From Gimesia chilikensis (lineage in GTDB: Bacteria; Planctomycetota; Planctomycetia; Planctomycetales; Planctomycetaceae), in contig NZ_CP036266.1 in the NCBI RefSeq assembly GCF_007744075.1, positions 6,871,248 to 6,935,247 on the forward strand: a stretch of 64,000 nt of DNA, written 5' to 3'. Under the pieces are notes generated by a model that was not told the origin of the DNA, did not search any database, and was given only the letters and a program-made list of their open reading frames with translations. Both the position numbers and the translations under genes were made by a program. Position 1 is the stretch's first letter; every line of letters starts with the position of its first letter. Shown here piece by piece: positions 43,252 through 53,021 of this stretch.

Positions 43252-46200
43252 TTACAGAGACGGCACTTGAGGCAGGTTGAGATTATCCAGGAGCTTCTTG
43301 CGTTCCTGCCGGTTCTTCCTGTCCTGCTTGTAATGGTGTGGCAGGACGCGTTGATGATAAGTCTCCAGAGGGCGAACCAGGGTCCGATCCAGGACTTTCT
43401 TGCGCAAAGACCACTCCTGTTCCGAAATCCCCGCATTTTCCCGGATCTCTTCCATGGCCTCAAACGCCAGGTCAATCGCGGTCATGCTGAGTTCGATATC
43501 ATGCAACGCCTGCTTCGACGTCACTGGTGGAGCCTGGGAACGATTGTCCCAGCGGGTCTTCAAATGCTGTAACAAGCCATTCAGATGGTCCCATTGCTGT
43601 CCGGTCTCCTCGAAGAGTTCCGGTTTCTCTGCAGCGAGTTCAATCGCCCGGACCACCGAGTTGATCGAACGGTCAGAGCCTGCGCCGTAATTGATCGCGT
43701 GCAGACGATGAGCAAACTCCAGTTCCGGCGGAGCATCATCAGATTTTCTATAAAGTTCAGCGACCTCATCGTGCATGAAGTAACTGATCATCGGGTCATA
43801 GATCGAAGTAAAACGGGTAACGCGCGTAATCAGTTCTACCGAGGGAGAAGGTTTCGCCATCGCATCGGATAGAGCCTTGAAGTAGAGCATCCGGCGTTTA
43901 TCTTCATTGTGGATAAAATCATTCTCATTCAGCCCTTCAGCAGCAACCTGTCTGATCAGCGAACGGGGGTTGTCAGTGATCTGTTCTTTAGCCGGCTTGC
44001 GATATTTCCAGTACTGATCCGGATATTGCACCATCAGTTTATTCTGCGCTGTGACTTCGGACAGCCTGCGGAGCACGATCGGGTCGTCCTGCTCATTATG
44101 CATCCAGTTAATCAGTCGTTCGGTCCGTTGATCACGGCCCACCATCCGCTGAACTTCTTCGCGTTTCAGTCCCCAGCGCATCATTTCATAGGGAAGCGTG
44201 AAGGCAAATTGACCTGTCGCTGAACTGTTTACCGAAGTTGGCTGATCTGCCACCATCTGCTGGAGAGACTCATTGGAGTAGGCGGCCAGGTTCAACAGAA
44301 CTGACCAGTCCCAACCTACCTGTGCCAGCGTGCGACGGACCTGAGGTGCCTGGAGGCGATCCAGCAGTCCGGGGCGAACAAAGCCCTCTTCAGAATTGGT
44401 CGCCAGGAACAGGGTTTCTCCATTCGCAATCTCAATGGCCATTACCTGTTTGAATTCCGACAGAAATGTGCGGGCGATTACCCGCAGAGGTTGTGCGCCA
44501 AAATCAATATGCTGGAAGCGCTGGCAGAACATGCCACCTGCTTTCAGATGCCGGGAGACATTTCGATAAAAATCAGCCGTATACTCTGACTGAGATTGAG
44601 CGACTACAGACTGCACGGGATTACTGATAATCAGGTCATAAGCAGCAGTCGTTTTTGCACGCGAGGCCATGGCCAGAGCGACAGGGGACTGCACCAGAGT
44701 GACGCGGTCAGAATCCAGTGCCGAGATCGAATTACGGGTAGCAATTTCATCCTGATATAACTGAATCAGTCCCGGATCATGTTCCAGACAGGTGATATGC
44801 TGCACTGGAAAATCCAGGCTGGAGTTAAGACTCACTCCCGATCCCAGTCCCAGAAACAAGACATCGGCGGGGCGGTCATGCAACGTTACCGGTATCACAA
44901 AAGGCATCAGTTCCCCTGTTGTATGGGGGCACAGCCCTGCATCGGTAGTGGTGACTCCTACAGGCAGCCCGCTGCGGCGGATTTGCAGCTGGTTTTCATG
45001 ATATGACCAGACAGTATATGTTCCGTGGGGTCCTTCTACTTCTGACAGACAGCGACCTTCATCCATGTAGGGAAGCAGATCCGGTTTTAAGCCGTAACGG
45101 AGTCCGGTGAATGTATTCGTGGAAAACAGGAGTTTCGTGGAACGATGCGGATCATAATTATTGTACCCGGAAGTCAGGACAACCAGCAGGACCAGAGCAC
45201 AACTGACGCCGGCTGTCTGCCAGCGTGACCGGGGAAAGCGGAACTGGACAGCCCAGATCAAGAGTGACAAGCAGGACAAAGCCCCCGTAGTCGCCAGAGA
45301 CAGTATTTTAAGATCCACACGTGCGGTACCAATCAACCAGGACCCGCAGAGCAATCCTGCCAGCAAACAGAAAGGTTGCCAGACCGGCAGACGATAGACG
45401 GAAATGTTGTTAGTGCTGTCTGACTGGCGTGTGATCGACAGCTTCATCCAACCACCCCAGCAGAAGCCCAAAGGTGCCAGGAACAGCGTCAGCAGCCCGC
45501 CTCGTATCACCGCCAGCAGAAATGCAAATTCGATGTAAGCGTTGGCATACAGCATCCAGTTCACCAGGAATGGGAACAGTGCCAACGCCGCTGCTCCGAT
45601 CAATGCAGCTCCCAGGGTCAAGCGTGATGCGAGTTGTGAACCCCGCGCTGCACTGCGTGCTTCAATCCAGTACCAGGCTGCACTGACGCCTGCGAGCAAC
45701 GCCGCCCAGGCAGTCACTTTCAAATAGAGTGAGTCCGGATAGAGCTGGAAGACGACACGCTCAATGATGACAGTCAGAAAACCGGTCGCCAGGCTGACCA
45801 GAAAGCCGCTGGCAATCAGCAATCGGGAATGTTTCCACTGCATACTTCCTTTTTCGGAATCGTTTTTGGCGTTCAACGGACTGCCAGTGGTCATCGTCTG
45901 CAGCCAGCTGACCATACCGGGCAAGTATCGAGTGGCCAGCTTGCGCAGCCAGGGACTGACCACAATCAGCAGAACGATACCCACTGCGGTCCCTAGTGTG
46001 AGATTCCAGCCCAACGCGGGAACCAGGCAATAGACAGCTGATAGCAATGCGAATGTCACGCCGGTGAGAAAACGTGCAACAGGGGAGACCAGGGGGGTAC
46101 TACCTTCGGACTGCTGTTCGAGTGAAGCTCTGACTGAGAACCAGCAGATGCGGGCAGTCCAGAAAACTACAGGCAGCAGGAGCACCATAGCAGAAAGTGT

Positions 46201-46605
46201 CATCAGTCCCGTTAAAAAGACCGGGTTAGAAACCTGATCCAGTGAGATCAGATGCAGGATCTGGTTGAGCTGCCAGAGCAGTATTGGAAAACAAAGTGTC
46301 CAGATCGAAAACAGAGCCAACGTGATGCCGGTCCGAAAGCGCTTCTGTTTCCAGCGCGTCGTTTCAGACTCGCAATTCCCTTTATCTGAGGCGGAAGAGG
46401 GTAATCCCAGCCAGATTCCCATGACCGTGGCCAGACCGATGCCTGTAACGACAGACAGATGTGCTCCAACCAGGGTCTGAAACCGCTGAATACAGGCAAG
46501 CAGAAAAAGGCCGCAAATCCAACCGGACAGGAAAGCGAACCCTAATCGCGTCTGAGCGAGAGTGAGAGTGAATTTGACTAGATTTTGAGCAAACGAACGT
46601 ATCAT
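43252..46605 (-). CDS. Membrane-fused spermidine-synthase-like protein
   Basis: The 1117-residue protein joins a multi-pass membrane region (about 15-490, roughly a dozen helices) to a spermidine/spermine-synthase-like methyltransferase fold (about 575-720). The latter shows VLFLGLGSGVSLNSSLDF, ITCLEHDPGLIQLYQ and the DLIISNPVQSVVAQSQSEYT motif. A soluble helical extension of about 350 residues, rich in charged residues, ends the protein. Such membrane-bound spermidine-synthase-like proteins occur in many bacteria, but the substrate is not known; some are suspected to act on envelope molecules. The aminopropyl-transfer Asp is replaced in the family motif by SNP, so classic polyamine synthesis is unlikely. 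AGGA precedes the ATG by about 5 bases. Confidence 0.75.
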   Translation of the reverse strand: MIRSFAQNLVKFTLTLAQTRLGFAFLSGWICGLFLLACIQRFQTLVGAHLSVVTGIGLATVMGIWLGLPSSASDKGNCESETTRWKQKRFRTGITLALFSIWTLCFPILLWQLNQILHLISLDQVSNPVFLTGLMTLSAMVLLLPVVFWTARICWFSVRASLEQQSEGSTPLVSPVARFLTGVTFALLSAVYCLVPALGWNLTLGTAVGIVLLIVVSPWLRKLATRYLPGMVSWLQTMTTGSPLNAKNDSEKGSMQWKHSRLLIASGFLVSLATGFLTVIIERVVFQLYPDSLYLKVTAWAALLAGVSAAWYWIEARSAARGSQLASRLTLGAALIGAAALALFPFLVNWMLYANAYIEFAFLLAVIRGGLLTLFLAPLGFCWGGWMKLSITRQSDSTNNISVYRLPVWQPFCLLAGLLCGSWLIGTARVDLKILSLATTGALSCLSLLIWAVQFRFPRSRWQTAGVSCALVLLVVLTSGYNNYDPHRSTKLLFSTNTFTGLRYGLKPDLLPYMDEGRCLSEVEGPHGTYTVWSYHENQLQIRRSGLPVGVTTTDAGLCPHTTGELMPFVIPVTLHDRPADVLFLGLGSGVSLNSSLDFPVQHITCLEHDPGLIQLYQDEIATRNSISALDSDRVTLVQSPVALAMASRAKTTAAYDLIISNPVQSVVAQSQSEYTADFYRNVSRHLKAGGMFCQRFQHIDFGAQPLRVIARTFLSEFKQVMAIEIANGETLFLATNSEEGFVRPGLLDRLQAPQVRRTLAQVGWDWSVLLNLAAYSNESLQQMVADQPTSVNSSATGQFAFTLPYEMMRWGLKREEVQRMVGRDQRTERLINWMHNEQDDPIVLRRLSEVTAQNKLMVQYPDQYWKYRKPAKEQITDNPRSLIRQVAAEGLNENDFIHNEDKRRMLYFKALSDAMAKPSPSVELITRVTRFTSIYDPMISYFMHDEVAELYRKSDDAPPELEFAHRLHAINYGAGSDRSINSVVRAIELAAEKPELFEETGQQWDHLNGLLQHLKTRWDNRSQAPPVTSKQALHDIELSMTAIDLAFEAMEEIRENAGISEQEWSLRKKVLDRTLVRPLETYHQRVLPHHYKQDRKNRQERKKLLDNLNLPQVPSL

Positions 46606-46900
46606 GGCTTCCTTGCCTGTCGTTATTGATCAATCGGAATTGCATCACGGCTTAAAGTTTCATACTCTAAGTCATTCTTTAAGAGTCCCTTAGCAGCAAT
46701 TTCTGCCGATAGAATCGCAGGGACCGAAGACTGTGTTTTATCGAAAATGCGTAAATATATGCAATACCAGTCGTTGTAACCCCATTACCACTTGCCCGCC
46801 AACAACACACTTGTACACTACACTAGTCAAAGATACGTCACTGAGTAAAAATAGGTAGATTCAAAAATCTCCCATTCCACTTTGAATAGAAATCATCGGT

Positions 46901-48514
46901 GTGAAACGGAAAACCCAACGCCCAATGGCCTCTCCCCCAGTCTCCAGACTGAGCAGCCAGCCAGAAGATCCATGGTTGCCATCACAGTTCACGTATTCTT
47001 TGATTTTCTGCTGCCTGACCTGGGTCACAGGTTTCTCAGCGTCGAATGCTGCCGAGACCAGTTATCTGGTTACAGCGAAAACTGCGTCCAGTTCAATTCA
47101 GACAGATGAGCTGAAATCTCATATCGAGTTCCTGGCCAGTGACGCACTCGAAGGACGCGAAGCAGGTACCCAGGGTGGCCAGGCTGCTGGAACCTATATC
47201 CGCAATTTTTTACAGAAGCATGGTGTCCAACCCGGAATGGGTGAAGAAGGCTACTTTCAGGAGTTCGATGGGGGATTTCGGAATATCCTGGGAGTCATTC
47301 CGGGTAATGACCCAAAATTAAAAAACGAATACATTGTCATCGGGGCTCACTACGATCATGTGGGGTACGGCAAGCCCTCCAACAGTCGGGGTGGGGTCGG
47401 TCAGATTCATAATGGCGCTGATGACAACGCCAGCGGAACTGCAGCCCTGCTGGAAATCATTGAAGCCATCTCTGAGCATAAAGAGCTCCCCCGGCGTTCT
47501 ATCCTGTTCGCCTTCTGGGATGCTGAAGAGATGGGATTGCTTGGCTCCCGACACTGGATGAATTACCCGAGTGTTCCACTCGAACAGATCCAAATTTATT
47601 TCAACCTGGACATGGTCGGGCGGCTCAAAAAACAACCGCTGACTTTATTCGGCTCCCGTTCTTCCATCGGTTTGAGATCCTGCACCGTCAAATGCAATCA
47701 TCGTGACACGGATCTGAAAATCAAATTTGACAGTGCGATCCGCCCCGACAGCGACCACTGGCCTTTCTATCAGAAGGGAATTCCCTTCCTGATGCTGCAT
47801 ACCGGGAAACACGATGACTATCATCGTCCTGAAGATGACGCCTTCAAAATCGATTACGCAGGTACCCAGAAATGTGCCCAGCTGTTGACCCAGCTGGTAT
47901 TTGAATTTGCCATGCAGGATAAAAAGCCGGAATACCGTGCTGCAGATCAGGATATTCTGGCTGGGATCGATCAGGAAACAAGAATCACGACGCAGGATCC
48001 GCCCCGACTGGGTGTCGCCTGGAATGCAGACCAGTACGAGGAAGGGCATCTGATGATTACTCAGGTTCTGGCCAGTTCAGCAGCGGATGCCGCTGGCCTG
48101 AAGGTCGGGGATGAGATCATTAAAATCGACGGACGATCGCCTGTAGAAGCGCCTGGATTTGCAGCGCTGGTACGGAGTTCCCCTGAAAAGATCAAGCTGC
48201 AGATCAAACGAAAAAAGGAAGATGAACTACTGGAAATCCCGGTAGAACTTTCAGGCAATCAGCTCAAACTGGGAATTCAGTGGCAGACTGATGAAACCGA
48301 ACCCGAAGTGATGGTGATCTCGAACATTATCAAATCATCGCCTGCAGATCTGGCCGGTCTAAAAATCAACGACCGGATTTATGAGATCAGCGGACGCTCA
48401 TTTGAGAGCAGTGATGAATTTCGCGAACTCGTAAAAGATCTGCCTCTGCCCTTGAAACTTCAGGTCGAACGCGAGGGACGACTACAGCACTTTGAAGTTC
48501 AATCAATGAGATGA
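46901..48514 (+). CDS. M28-family metallopeptidase with two PDZ domains
   Basis: The 537-residue exported protein is an M28 zinc aminopeptidase-like enzyme. A signal-like hydrophobic segment (about 30-50) follows a polar N-terminus. Metal ligands are seen at His150 and Asp152 (GAHYDH), Asp174 and Asp175 (NGADDNASG), Glu209 and Glu210 (DAEEMGLLG) and Asp237 (NLDMVGRL). The His/Asp cluster HTGKHDDYHRPEDD follows at about 298-311. Two PDZ domains occupy about 355-445 and 450-537, each with the AGLK(V/I)(G/N)D signature. They would bind C-termini of substrates or partners. The start is uncertain: GTG 46901 or ATG 46925. The stop overlaps the convergent gene's end by 16 bases. Confidence 0.85.
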   Translation: MKRKTQRPMASPPVSRLSSQPEDPWLPSQFTYSLIFCCLTWVTGFSASNAAETSYLVTAKTASSSIQTDELKSHIEFLASDALEGREAGTQGGQAAGTYIRNFLQKHGVQPGMGEEGYFQEFDGGFRNILGVIPGNDPKLKNEYIVIGAHYDHVGYGKPSNSRGGVGQIHNGADDNASGTAALLEIIEAISEHKELPRRSILFAFWDAEEMGLLGSRHWMNYPSVPLEQIQIYFNLDMVGRLKKQPLTLFGSRSSIGLRSCTVKCNHRDTDLKIKFDSAIRPDSDHWPFYQKGIPFLMLHTGKHDDYHRPEDDAFKIDYAGTQKCAQLLTQLVFEFAMQDKKPEYRAADQDILAGIDQETRITTQDPPRLGVAWNADQYEEGHLMITQVLASSAADAAGLKVGDEIIKIDGRSPVEAPGFAALVRSSPEKIKLQIKRKKEDELLEIPVELSGNQLKLGIQWQTDETEPEVMVISNIIKSSPADLAGLKINDRIYEISGRSFESSDEFRELVKDLPLPLKLQVEREGRLQHFEVQSMR

Positions 48515-49008
48515 GATTTCCATTCGACCTGGTGTGCATTGAGGCCGGATTTTGTCAGTTCCTCTTTGAGCGTTTTTTCCGGTACCACGCGTGCAGAGCC
48601 TGTACGATAGACGCGAACTTTGACACCATCCTCGTCCCCGGTAGCACGCCCCGCCAGCGTGAGAATGGTTTGAATATCAGCGGGCTGATATTTTTCGCGA
48701 GGCTGTGAGTCGGCTTTGACCTTGTAACTGCGATCATCGATCAAAATATCGAGGACCTGCAAAGGGAGCTCTGCCAGGGTTTTCTGTTCTCGTGGTTCCG
48801 GTTGGATTAAAACCGGGATCATATCTGACTCCGTCGAGGCCATTACGGAGGGCGAACTCTCTTCCGCCTGTGGTTCAGCCTTCTCTTCTCCCTCCCCCGG
48901 TCCGGAATTAATGCCGGGACTCAAGCCGATAAACTGGCCCAGAATGATCCCCAGAATTAAAACGCCTCCCCCGGCATACATCATTCGCTTTGGTTGCTTG
49001 CGCATCAT
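48499..49008 (-). CDS. Small membrane-anchored protein of unknown function
   Basis: The 169-residue protein has one N-terminal membrane helix (about 10-30, MMYAGGGVLILGIILGQFIG) after basic residues. A Glu/Pro/Ser-rich linker (about 35-80) and a soluble domain (about 80-165) follow. The domain contains LPLQVLDILIDDRSYKV, then YQPADIQTILTLAGRATGDE and VKVRVYRTGSARVVPE. I do not recognise the domain; the pattern is of a periplasmic ExbD-like or accessory protein, but this is weak. Its 3' end overlaps the end of the M28 gene on the other strand by 16 bases. It lies about 90 bases upstream of the ceramidase-like gene's end. Confidence 0.55.
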   Translation of the reverse strand: MMRKQPKRMMYAGGGVLILGIILGQFIGLSPGINSGPGEGEEKAEPQAEESSPSVMASTESDMIPVLIQPEPREQKTLAELPLQVLDILIDDRSYKVKADSQPREKYQPADIQTILTLAGRATGDEDGVKVRVYRTGSARVVPEKTLKEELTKSGLNAHQVEWKSHLID

Positions 49009-49096
49009 TCGGTCCTGTCAGTGGGTGAGAGAAAATCGCATAATACCGAACCACACCTCTGATACGGAATTCAGCTGTATGATGAGCATAGAAACA

Positions 49097-50536
49097 TCAG
49101 GGTTGAGATTTCAGTTTTCGCATCAGGTCCAGAATCACCTCCACAATTTTATCTGAAGCATCTAACTGGACCCGGTTGGTTCCCATCCAGGTTTCATACC
49201 CTCCCAGTTTATGCTGCTCAGGTGTGGGCAGATAACCGTTGTAACCGTTTGCCAGTTCAATCGTGAAGGCATCTTCAAATGGGGCTTTTTCTTTCAGTTC
49301 CAGACCGATTTCACAGAAGGTTTCAAAGGGAATTGCAGCCACAGTCAGATCACCAATTCTCAATGCCTGTAGTATTACAGTAATTTCATCAGGACCTTCC
49401 AGCAGTCGCTGAACTCGCTCTGCATAATTCCGCTCGTAACGATGATGCTGTTCCGCACCCTCCGGTTGAGCCATCACTTTTTTGAAATAAGCCTGCATCG
49501 CGGCATCAGGTTTACGGACCTTTAATGTCAGTTCTGCATTGGCTGCTCCGAGAGGAACCCAGGTCTGATACTTTACCTGCTGACAGGCGTCGGCCACACG
49601 TCTGGCGACCAGTTCTGCCACCTGGTTCATCTTTTCGTACGCAGCCATCCGCTTGCCGGGCTTCTGGAAATTGATGTTATTGATGTCACCACTGGTGCCG
49701 TTCGACAGCATTCCCACAAACGGAGGATCTTCCGGCTTCGCACCGAGCAGGGGGCCAATTTTTTCGGAAAAGATACCGAAGTAGTCTGCAGAGATTTCTC
49801 CTTTATTGACGCCTCCCACATAATGCAGAGAGTAATTCGCCAGGAGCGCCAGTGGCCGACCATCCAGCGACTGCACACTGATGAATGAGATTTCCGGATC
49901 GATGGGCCCTGCGGGTTTTACCAGAGCGGCATTGCCCCGCGGTGGATTCATCCGCACTTTGTCGACCCCACCGAATGGATTCTTACAGAAATCAGGATTT
50001 GTCGTATACCAGCGACGGTTAAAAACTTCAGAAGGTTCATCTACGCCGCCCCAGCCGATGCGTGCCGGTTCCCGATTCTCCATCGCACAGCGGACACAGT
50101 CAGCTATTCTTCGTGCCAGGAAGTCGTGATATTTGGAACTGCTGGCGCGGGTCGCGGAATGCGTGTGAGTAGCCGCCATCAGAATATTCTCGGGTGGCAA
50201 ATCGGTTTCTGCTTTGATGTAATCCCGGGCCGCCTGAAATACATCAACAGTGATCCCCAGATTGTCACAGATCACGAAGGCGATTTTAGTTTCACCGTTA
50301 TCCAGTACCAGACAGCGGGCGTGCAGTTCATCGTGTACGTTTTCGGCCGGAAACGGTTTGAATCCACCGACGATGTATTCTCCCAGAGGAGGCGTAATAT
50401 TGCTGGTCGCTGCCCCTGCCTTCAGAACCTTATCAGCCGCAAAAGTTGTGGTGGTACTGAATACGAACAGGAACAGACAGAAACTGGCACCCCAGATTCC
50501 TCCCCTTGACTCAAGTCGGCTGAATTTATACGTCAT
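49097..50536 (-). CDS. Neutral/alkaline ceramidase-like secreted hydrolase
   Basis: The 479-residue protein has a signal peptide (about 8-33, ending near TTTFAADK). It matches the neutral/alkaline non-lysosomal ceramidase N-terminal domain. It has KAGAATSNITPPLGEYIVGGF, then a HDELHARCLVLDNGETKIAF block, then MAATHTHSATRASS, whose His residues are zinc ligands, and LLANYSLHYVGGVNKGEISADYFG. In planctomycetes such proteins are common and their true substrate is uncertain; amide or ester hydrolysis of a lipid or glycan is inferred. The start at 50536 follows GAGGAG by 8 bases; the longer frame to 50632 is unlikely. It is a single gene on the minus strand. Confidence 0.8.
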   Translation of the reverse strand: MTYKFSRLESRGGIWGASFCLFLFVFSTTTTFAADKVLKAGAATSNITPPLGEYIVGGFKPFPAENVHDELHARCLVLDNGETKIAFVICDNLGITVDVFQAARDYIKAETDLPPENILMAATHTHSATRASSSKYHDFLARRIADCVRCAMENREPARIGWGGVDEPSEVFNRRWYTTNPDFCKNPFGGVDKVRMNPPRGNAALVKPAGPIDPEISFISVQSLDGRPLALLANYSLHYVGGVNKGEISADYFGIFSEKIGPLLGAKPEDPPFVGMLSNGTSGDINNINFQKPGKRMAAYEKMNQVAELVARRVADACQQVKYQTWVPLGAANAELTLKVRKPDAAMQAYFKKVMAQPEGAEQHHRYERNYAERVQRLLEGPDEITVILQALRIGDLTVAAIPFETFCEIGLELKEKAPFEDAFTIELANGYNGYLPTPEQHKLGGYETWMGTNRVQLDASDKIVEVILDLMRKLKSQP

Positions 50537-50697
50537 CTGGTCTGCTCCTCGGGATGATGGTCTGCATTGTTGTGTACGTAAGCTGCTCCTACGATTATAA
50601 GAATGAGGAACCACCAATACAACAATCTGCATCGCTGGATGAAAACAGCGGGGATCGTCAGCGCTGCTTTGCGTTCTGCAAAACCGGCAACAAGAGC

Positions 50698-51651
50698 TTA
50701 ACCCTCTGAAACAGTCTGCGGATTCAGATCGGGAATGTCTTCAAAGGGGTGCCCGTTCTGCCAACCGGATTTCCCTGTCGCACGAAAGTGTTCCAGGCGA
50801 CGAATACTGATCTCACAGAAAATGGGATCCAGGTCAGCGGTCAGGCAGCGGCGGCCCAGTTGCTCACAGGCTATGAGCGTAGTACCGGAATGAGCAAACA
50901 GATCGAGTACAAAGTCATCCTGTTGAGAACTGGCCTGCAGAATTCGTTCGACCGATTTGATCGGCTTCTGGGCATAACATCCTGAAACATTTTCTTCCAT
51001 GCGATAGAAGACCTGCTGAATATCGACCCAGACATTCCCGGGCCTGATGTTCTCGGAACGGCCCCGTTCGAGGTTCTCCGTCTTTTTTCCGTTGATGTTT
51101 TTATAGTACCCGCGCAGGATCTTCGGGATATCCGTGTATTGTACTTCAAAAAATGGATTACCTCGCGTGTAATATAGCAGTTCCTGACGCACGGCCATCC
51201 AGTTTTTCTGCGTGCCATAACCACGCTGATTCCTCATGGTGACAAAGGACCGTGATTCGAACAGCCCGGTCTGCTGCATCATCATCATGAACTGGGGCAA
51301 TGGTTGAAAATGCTGATTCTGGTCCGCTCCCAGCCAGACATAAAAGGAAGCATCCGAACTCAGAAAGCGGGCCGACATGCGCACCCAGTCGGCACACCAC
51401 TCAATAAACGTATCGATATTACGCAGATCGAAGGCGACCAGGTTATAGGGCGGGTCCTGAATCGCCAGGACAGGACGATCCTCGCCGATCAGCCTGCTGA
51501 TCTGTTCCGAATTGGTGGCATCTGCGCAGGCCACTCGATGTCGACCGGTGGGATCCTCCCAGACTTCTCCCGGCTTCAATCGGCAGAATGGTAACAGTTG
51601 TTCTCTCAAAACCAAATCTTCGTCCAGGCGCGGCAGAGGATTGTTTTTCAT
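50698..51651 (-). CDS. Orphan beta-class DNA methyltransferase (N4/N6)
   Basis: The 317-residue protein is a DNA methyltransferase of the N6_N4_Mtase family. The catalytic motif DPPY lies at 66-69 and precedes the SAM-binding motif DLFAHSGTTLIACEQLG (starting near 250). This is the beta-class order. The usual FAGSGTT is here FAHSGTT. The N-terminal PGEVWEDPTGRHRVACADAT (about 27-46) resembles phage and ParB-linked methylases. No restriction enzyme gene is adjacent, so it is a solitary methyltransferase that could act in epigenetic control. The start at 51651 is preferred over a longer frame to 51744. Target sequence is unknown. Confidence 0.85.
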   Translation of the reverse strand: MKNNPLPRLDEDLVLREQLLPFCRLKPGEVWEDPTGRHRVACADATNSEQISRLIGEDRPVLAIQDPPYNLVAFDLRNIDTFIEWCADWVRMSARFLSSDASFYVWLGADQNQHFQPLPQFMMMMQQTGLFESRSFVTMRNQRGYGTQKNWMAVRQELLYYTRGNPFFEVQYTDIPKILRGYYKNINGKKTENLERGRSENIRPGNVWVDIQQVFYRMEENVSGCYAQKPIKSVERILQASSQQDDFVLDLFAHSGTTLIACEQLGRRCLTADLDPIFCEISIRRLEHFRATGKSGWQNGHPFEDIPDLNPQTVSEG

Positions 51652-51962
51652 CTGACTCTTTCTTTCGCCGGGTTTTGTGTCAGGAAGCGAAAGGTCATTA
51701 TTGCAGCTTATTGTCCGCTTTGAGTTCCATTCGCATATCATCATAGTCTTTTATTTGATGCATCAGATAAAAGATCTGGAACCAGAATATACAAATTTGT
51801 ATTTTCGGGAAAGAGTTGAATCCCCCTGCTGTGGTAGATCCTGGAACTGTCACTCGATTCTATTATCAGTCTCTATAACGAGGAGCGAACAACTCAGTCT
51901 TGCAGTCAAAATCCATTCGAAACATACTTAGCAATCTTCAATAACACACACCAGCTGACAGG

Positions 51963-52421
51963 ATGTCTCCACAAATGAAACTAGAGCTGTCCGAAAAGAC
52001 AAAACTGAATGCTTCTCCGCAGGTCATTCATGAATGGCTCAGCAATCTTGAGAACTGGCCCAAGATCAACGATAAGATCAAATCGGTCACCGTGGAGGGG
52101 AATCGTTGTTTCGGTGAGATGGAGTTCAAAGGTAAAACACTGGAATTTGCCGGTATGGTCCCGGAAGATGATGACCCGTTAAAGATCACCTGCAATATTG
52201 TCATCCAGACGGAGTCGGAAAAACGAGACCCCGAACACATGACCGTGGTCTATGAAATCAGACCCGGTGGACGTGCCACTCAAATTGTCGAACGCATTAT
52301 TTTCGAGAGAGAAATCCCCTTCTGGGGCTGGTTGCTCGTCAAGCTGATTATGAAAATCGGTAAGCCGACCGGTCTGACAAACCTGCAACGGATCAAAGAG
52401 CATATTACTGCGGAAGACTAA
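51963..52421 (+). CDS. SRPBCC-family protein
   Basis: The 152-residue cytoplasmic protein has the START/Bet v 1-like fold of the SRPBCC superfamily. The first strand and helix are MKLELSEKTKLNASPQVIHEWLSNLENWPKIND, followed by antiparallel strands. The last helix contains LVKLIMKIGKPTGLTNLQRIKEHI. Members bind hydrophobic ligands or act as cyclases. No ligand can be named. An ATG at 51975 is an alternative start. It stands alone, convergent with the small secreted protein gene. Confidence 0.65.
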   Translation: MSPQMKLELSEKTKLNASPQVIHEWLSNLENWPKINDKIKSVTVEGNRCFGEMEFKGKTLEFAGMVPEDDDPLKITCNIVIQTESEKRDPEHMTVVYEIRPGGRATQIVERIIFEREIPFWGWLLVKLIMKIGKPTGLTNLQRIKEHITAED

Positions 52422-52437
52422 CTGTAAGGAGGGTGAT

Positions 52438-52815
52438 TTACTTGTTCTCTTTGAGAACGAATTCACCGTAGTAGCCGATATTCGACTTATACTTTCCGCT
52501 GAGCGTTGCTCCTTTCATCAAACCAATCCACTGGTACTGATGCCCGCGAATGGTCGCCTTGCCTGACAGGTTGTATTGACTGCCTGTGGATTTAAACTGA
52601 AAGGTCGCCTCATATTTGAAAGGATCCCCTTTAAACAGCCCGGTAAAGGTGGCTTTCCAGCTCCCCTTCTCGTCAGACGTAGCGACACATTTCAAGGGGC
52701 CCGTCGTATTGTACTTGCGGTTATTCCATTTCCCTTCCCAGGTCCGTGTCTCCCCAGCCCGGACCTGGGAAAGGCAGAACATCCCCAGCACTGCAATCAG
52801 CATGAATCGTGACAT
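52438..52815 (-). CDS. Small secreted beta-rich protein of unknown function
   Basis: The 125-residue protein has a clear signal peptide (MSRFMLIAVLGMFCLSQVRA, cleavage near 20-21). The mature part of about 105 residues has alternating hydrophobic and polar residues typical of a small beta-barrel, with ATFTGLFKGDPFKYEATFQF, GQYN-like turns and a final YYGEFVLKENK strand. I do not recognise a family. It is convergent with the SRPBCC gene, 16 bases away, and isolated from others on its strand. Confidence 0.6.
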   Translation of the reverse strand: MSRFMLIAVLGMFCLSQVRAGETRTWEGKWNNRKYNTTGPLKCVATSDEKGSWKATFTGLFKGDPFKYEATFQFKSTGSQYNLSGKATIRGHQYQWIGLMKGATLSGKYKSNIGYYGEFVLKENK

Positions 52816-53021
52816 CGTCGCCTGCTCCTGCCTGAATCGAATTTCGAGTGAGAAAAATCATCTCTCTGACTGAAACTCGTCAAAGCGCTGACAGCAGCGA
52901 CATTTTTGGTCCCTTTTTTCTGGAACCTGATATCAATCTCTCAGATATTTGCGTCCCCAACTACGCTAAACTACTGACAGGATACAGGTTGCGAAACGGT
53001 CATATTCGTGTTTCGCGGGAA

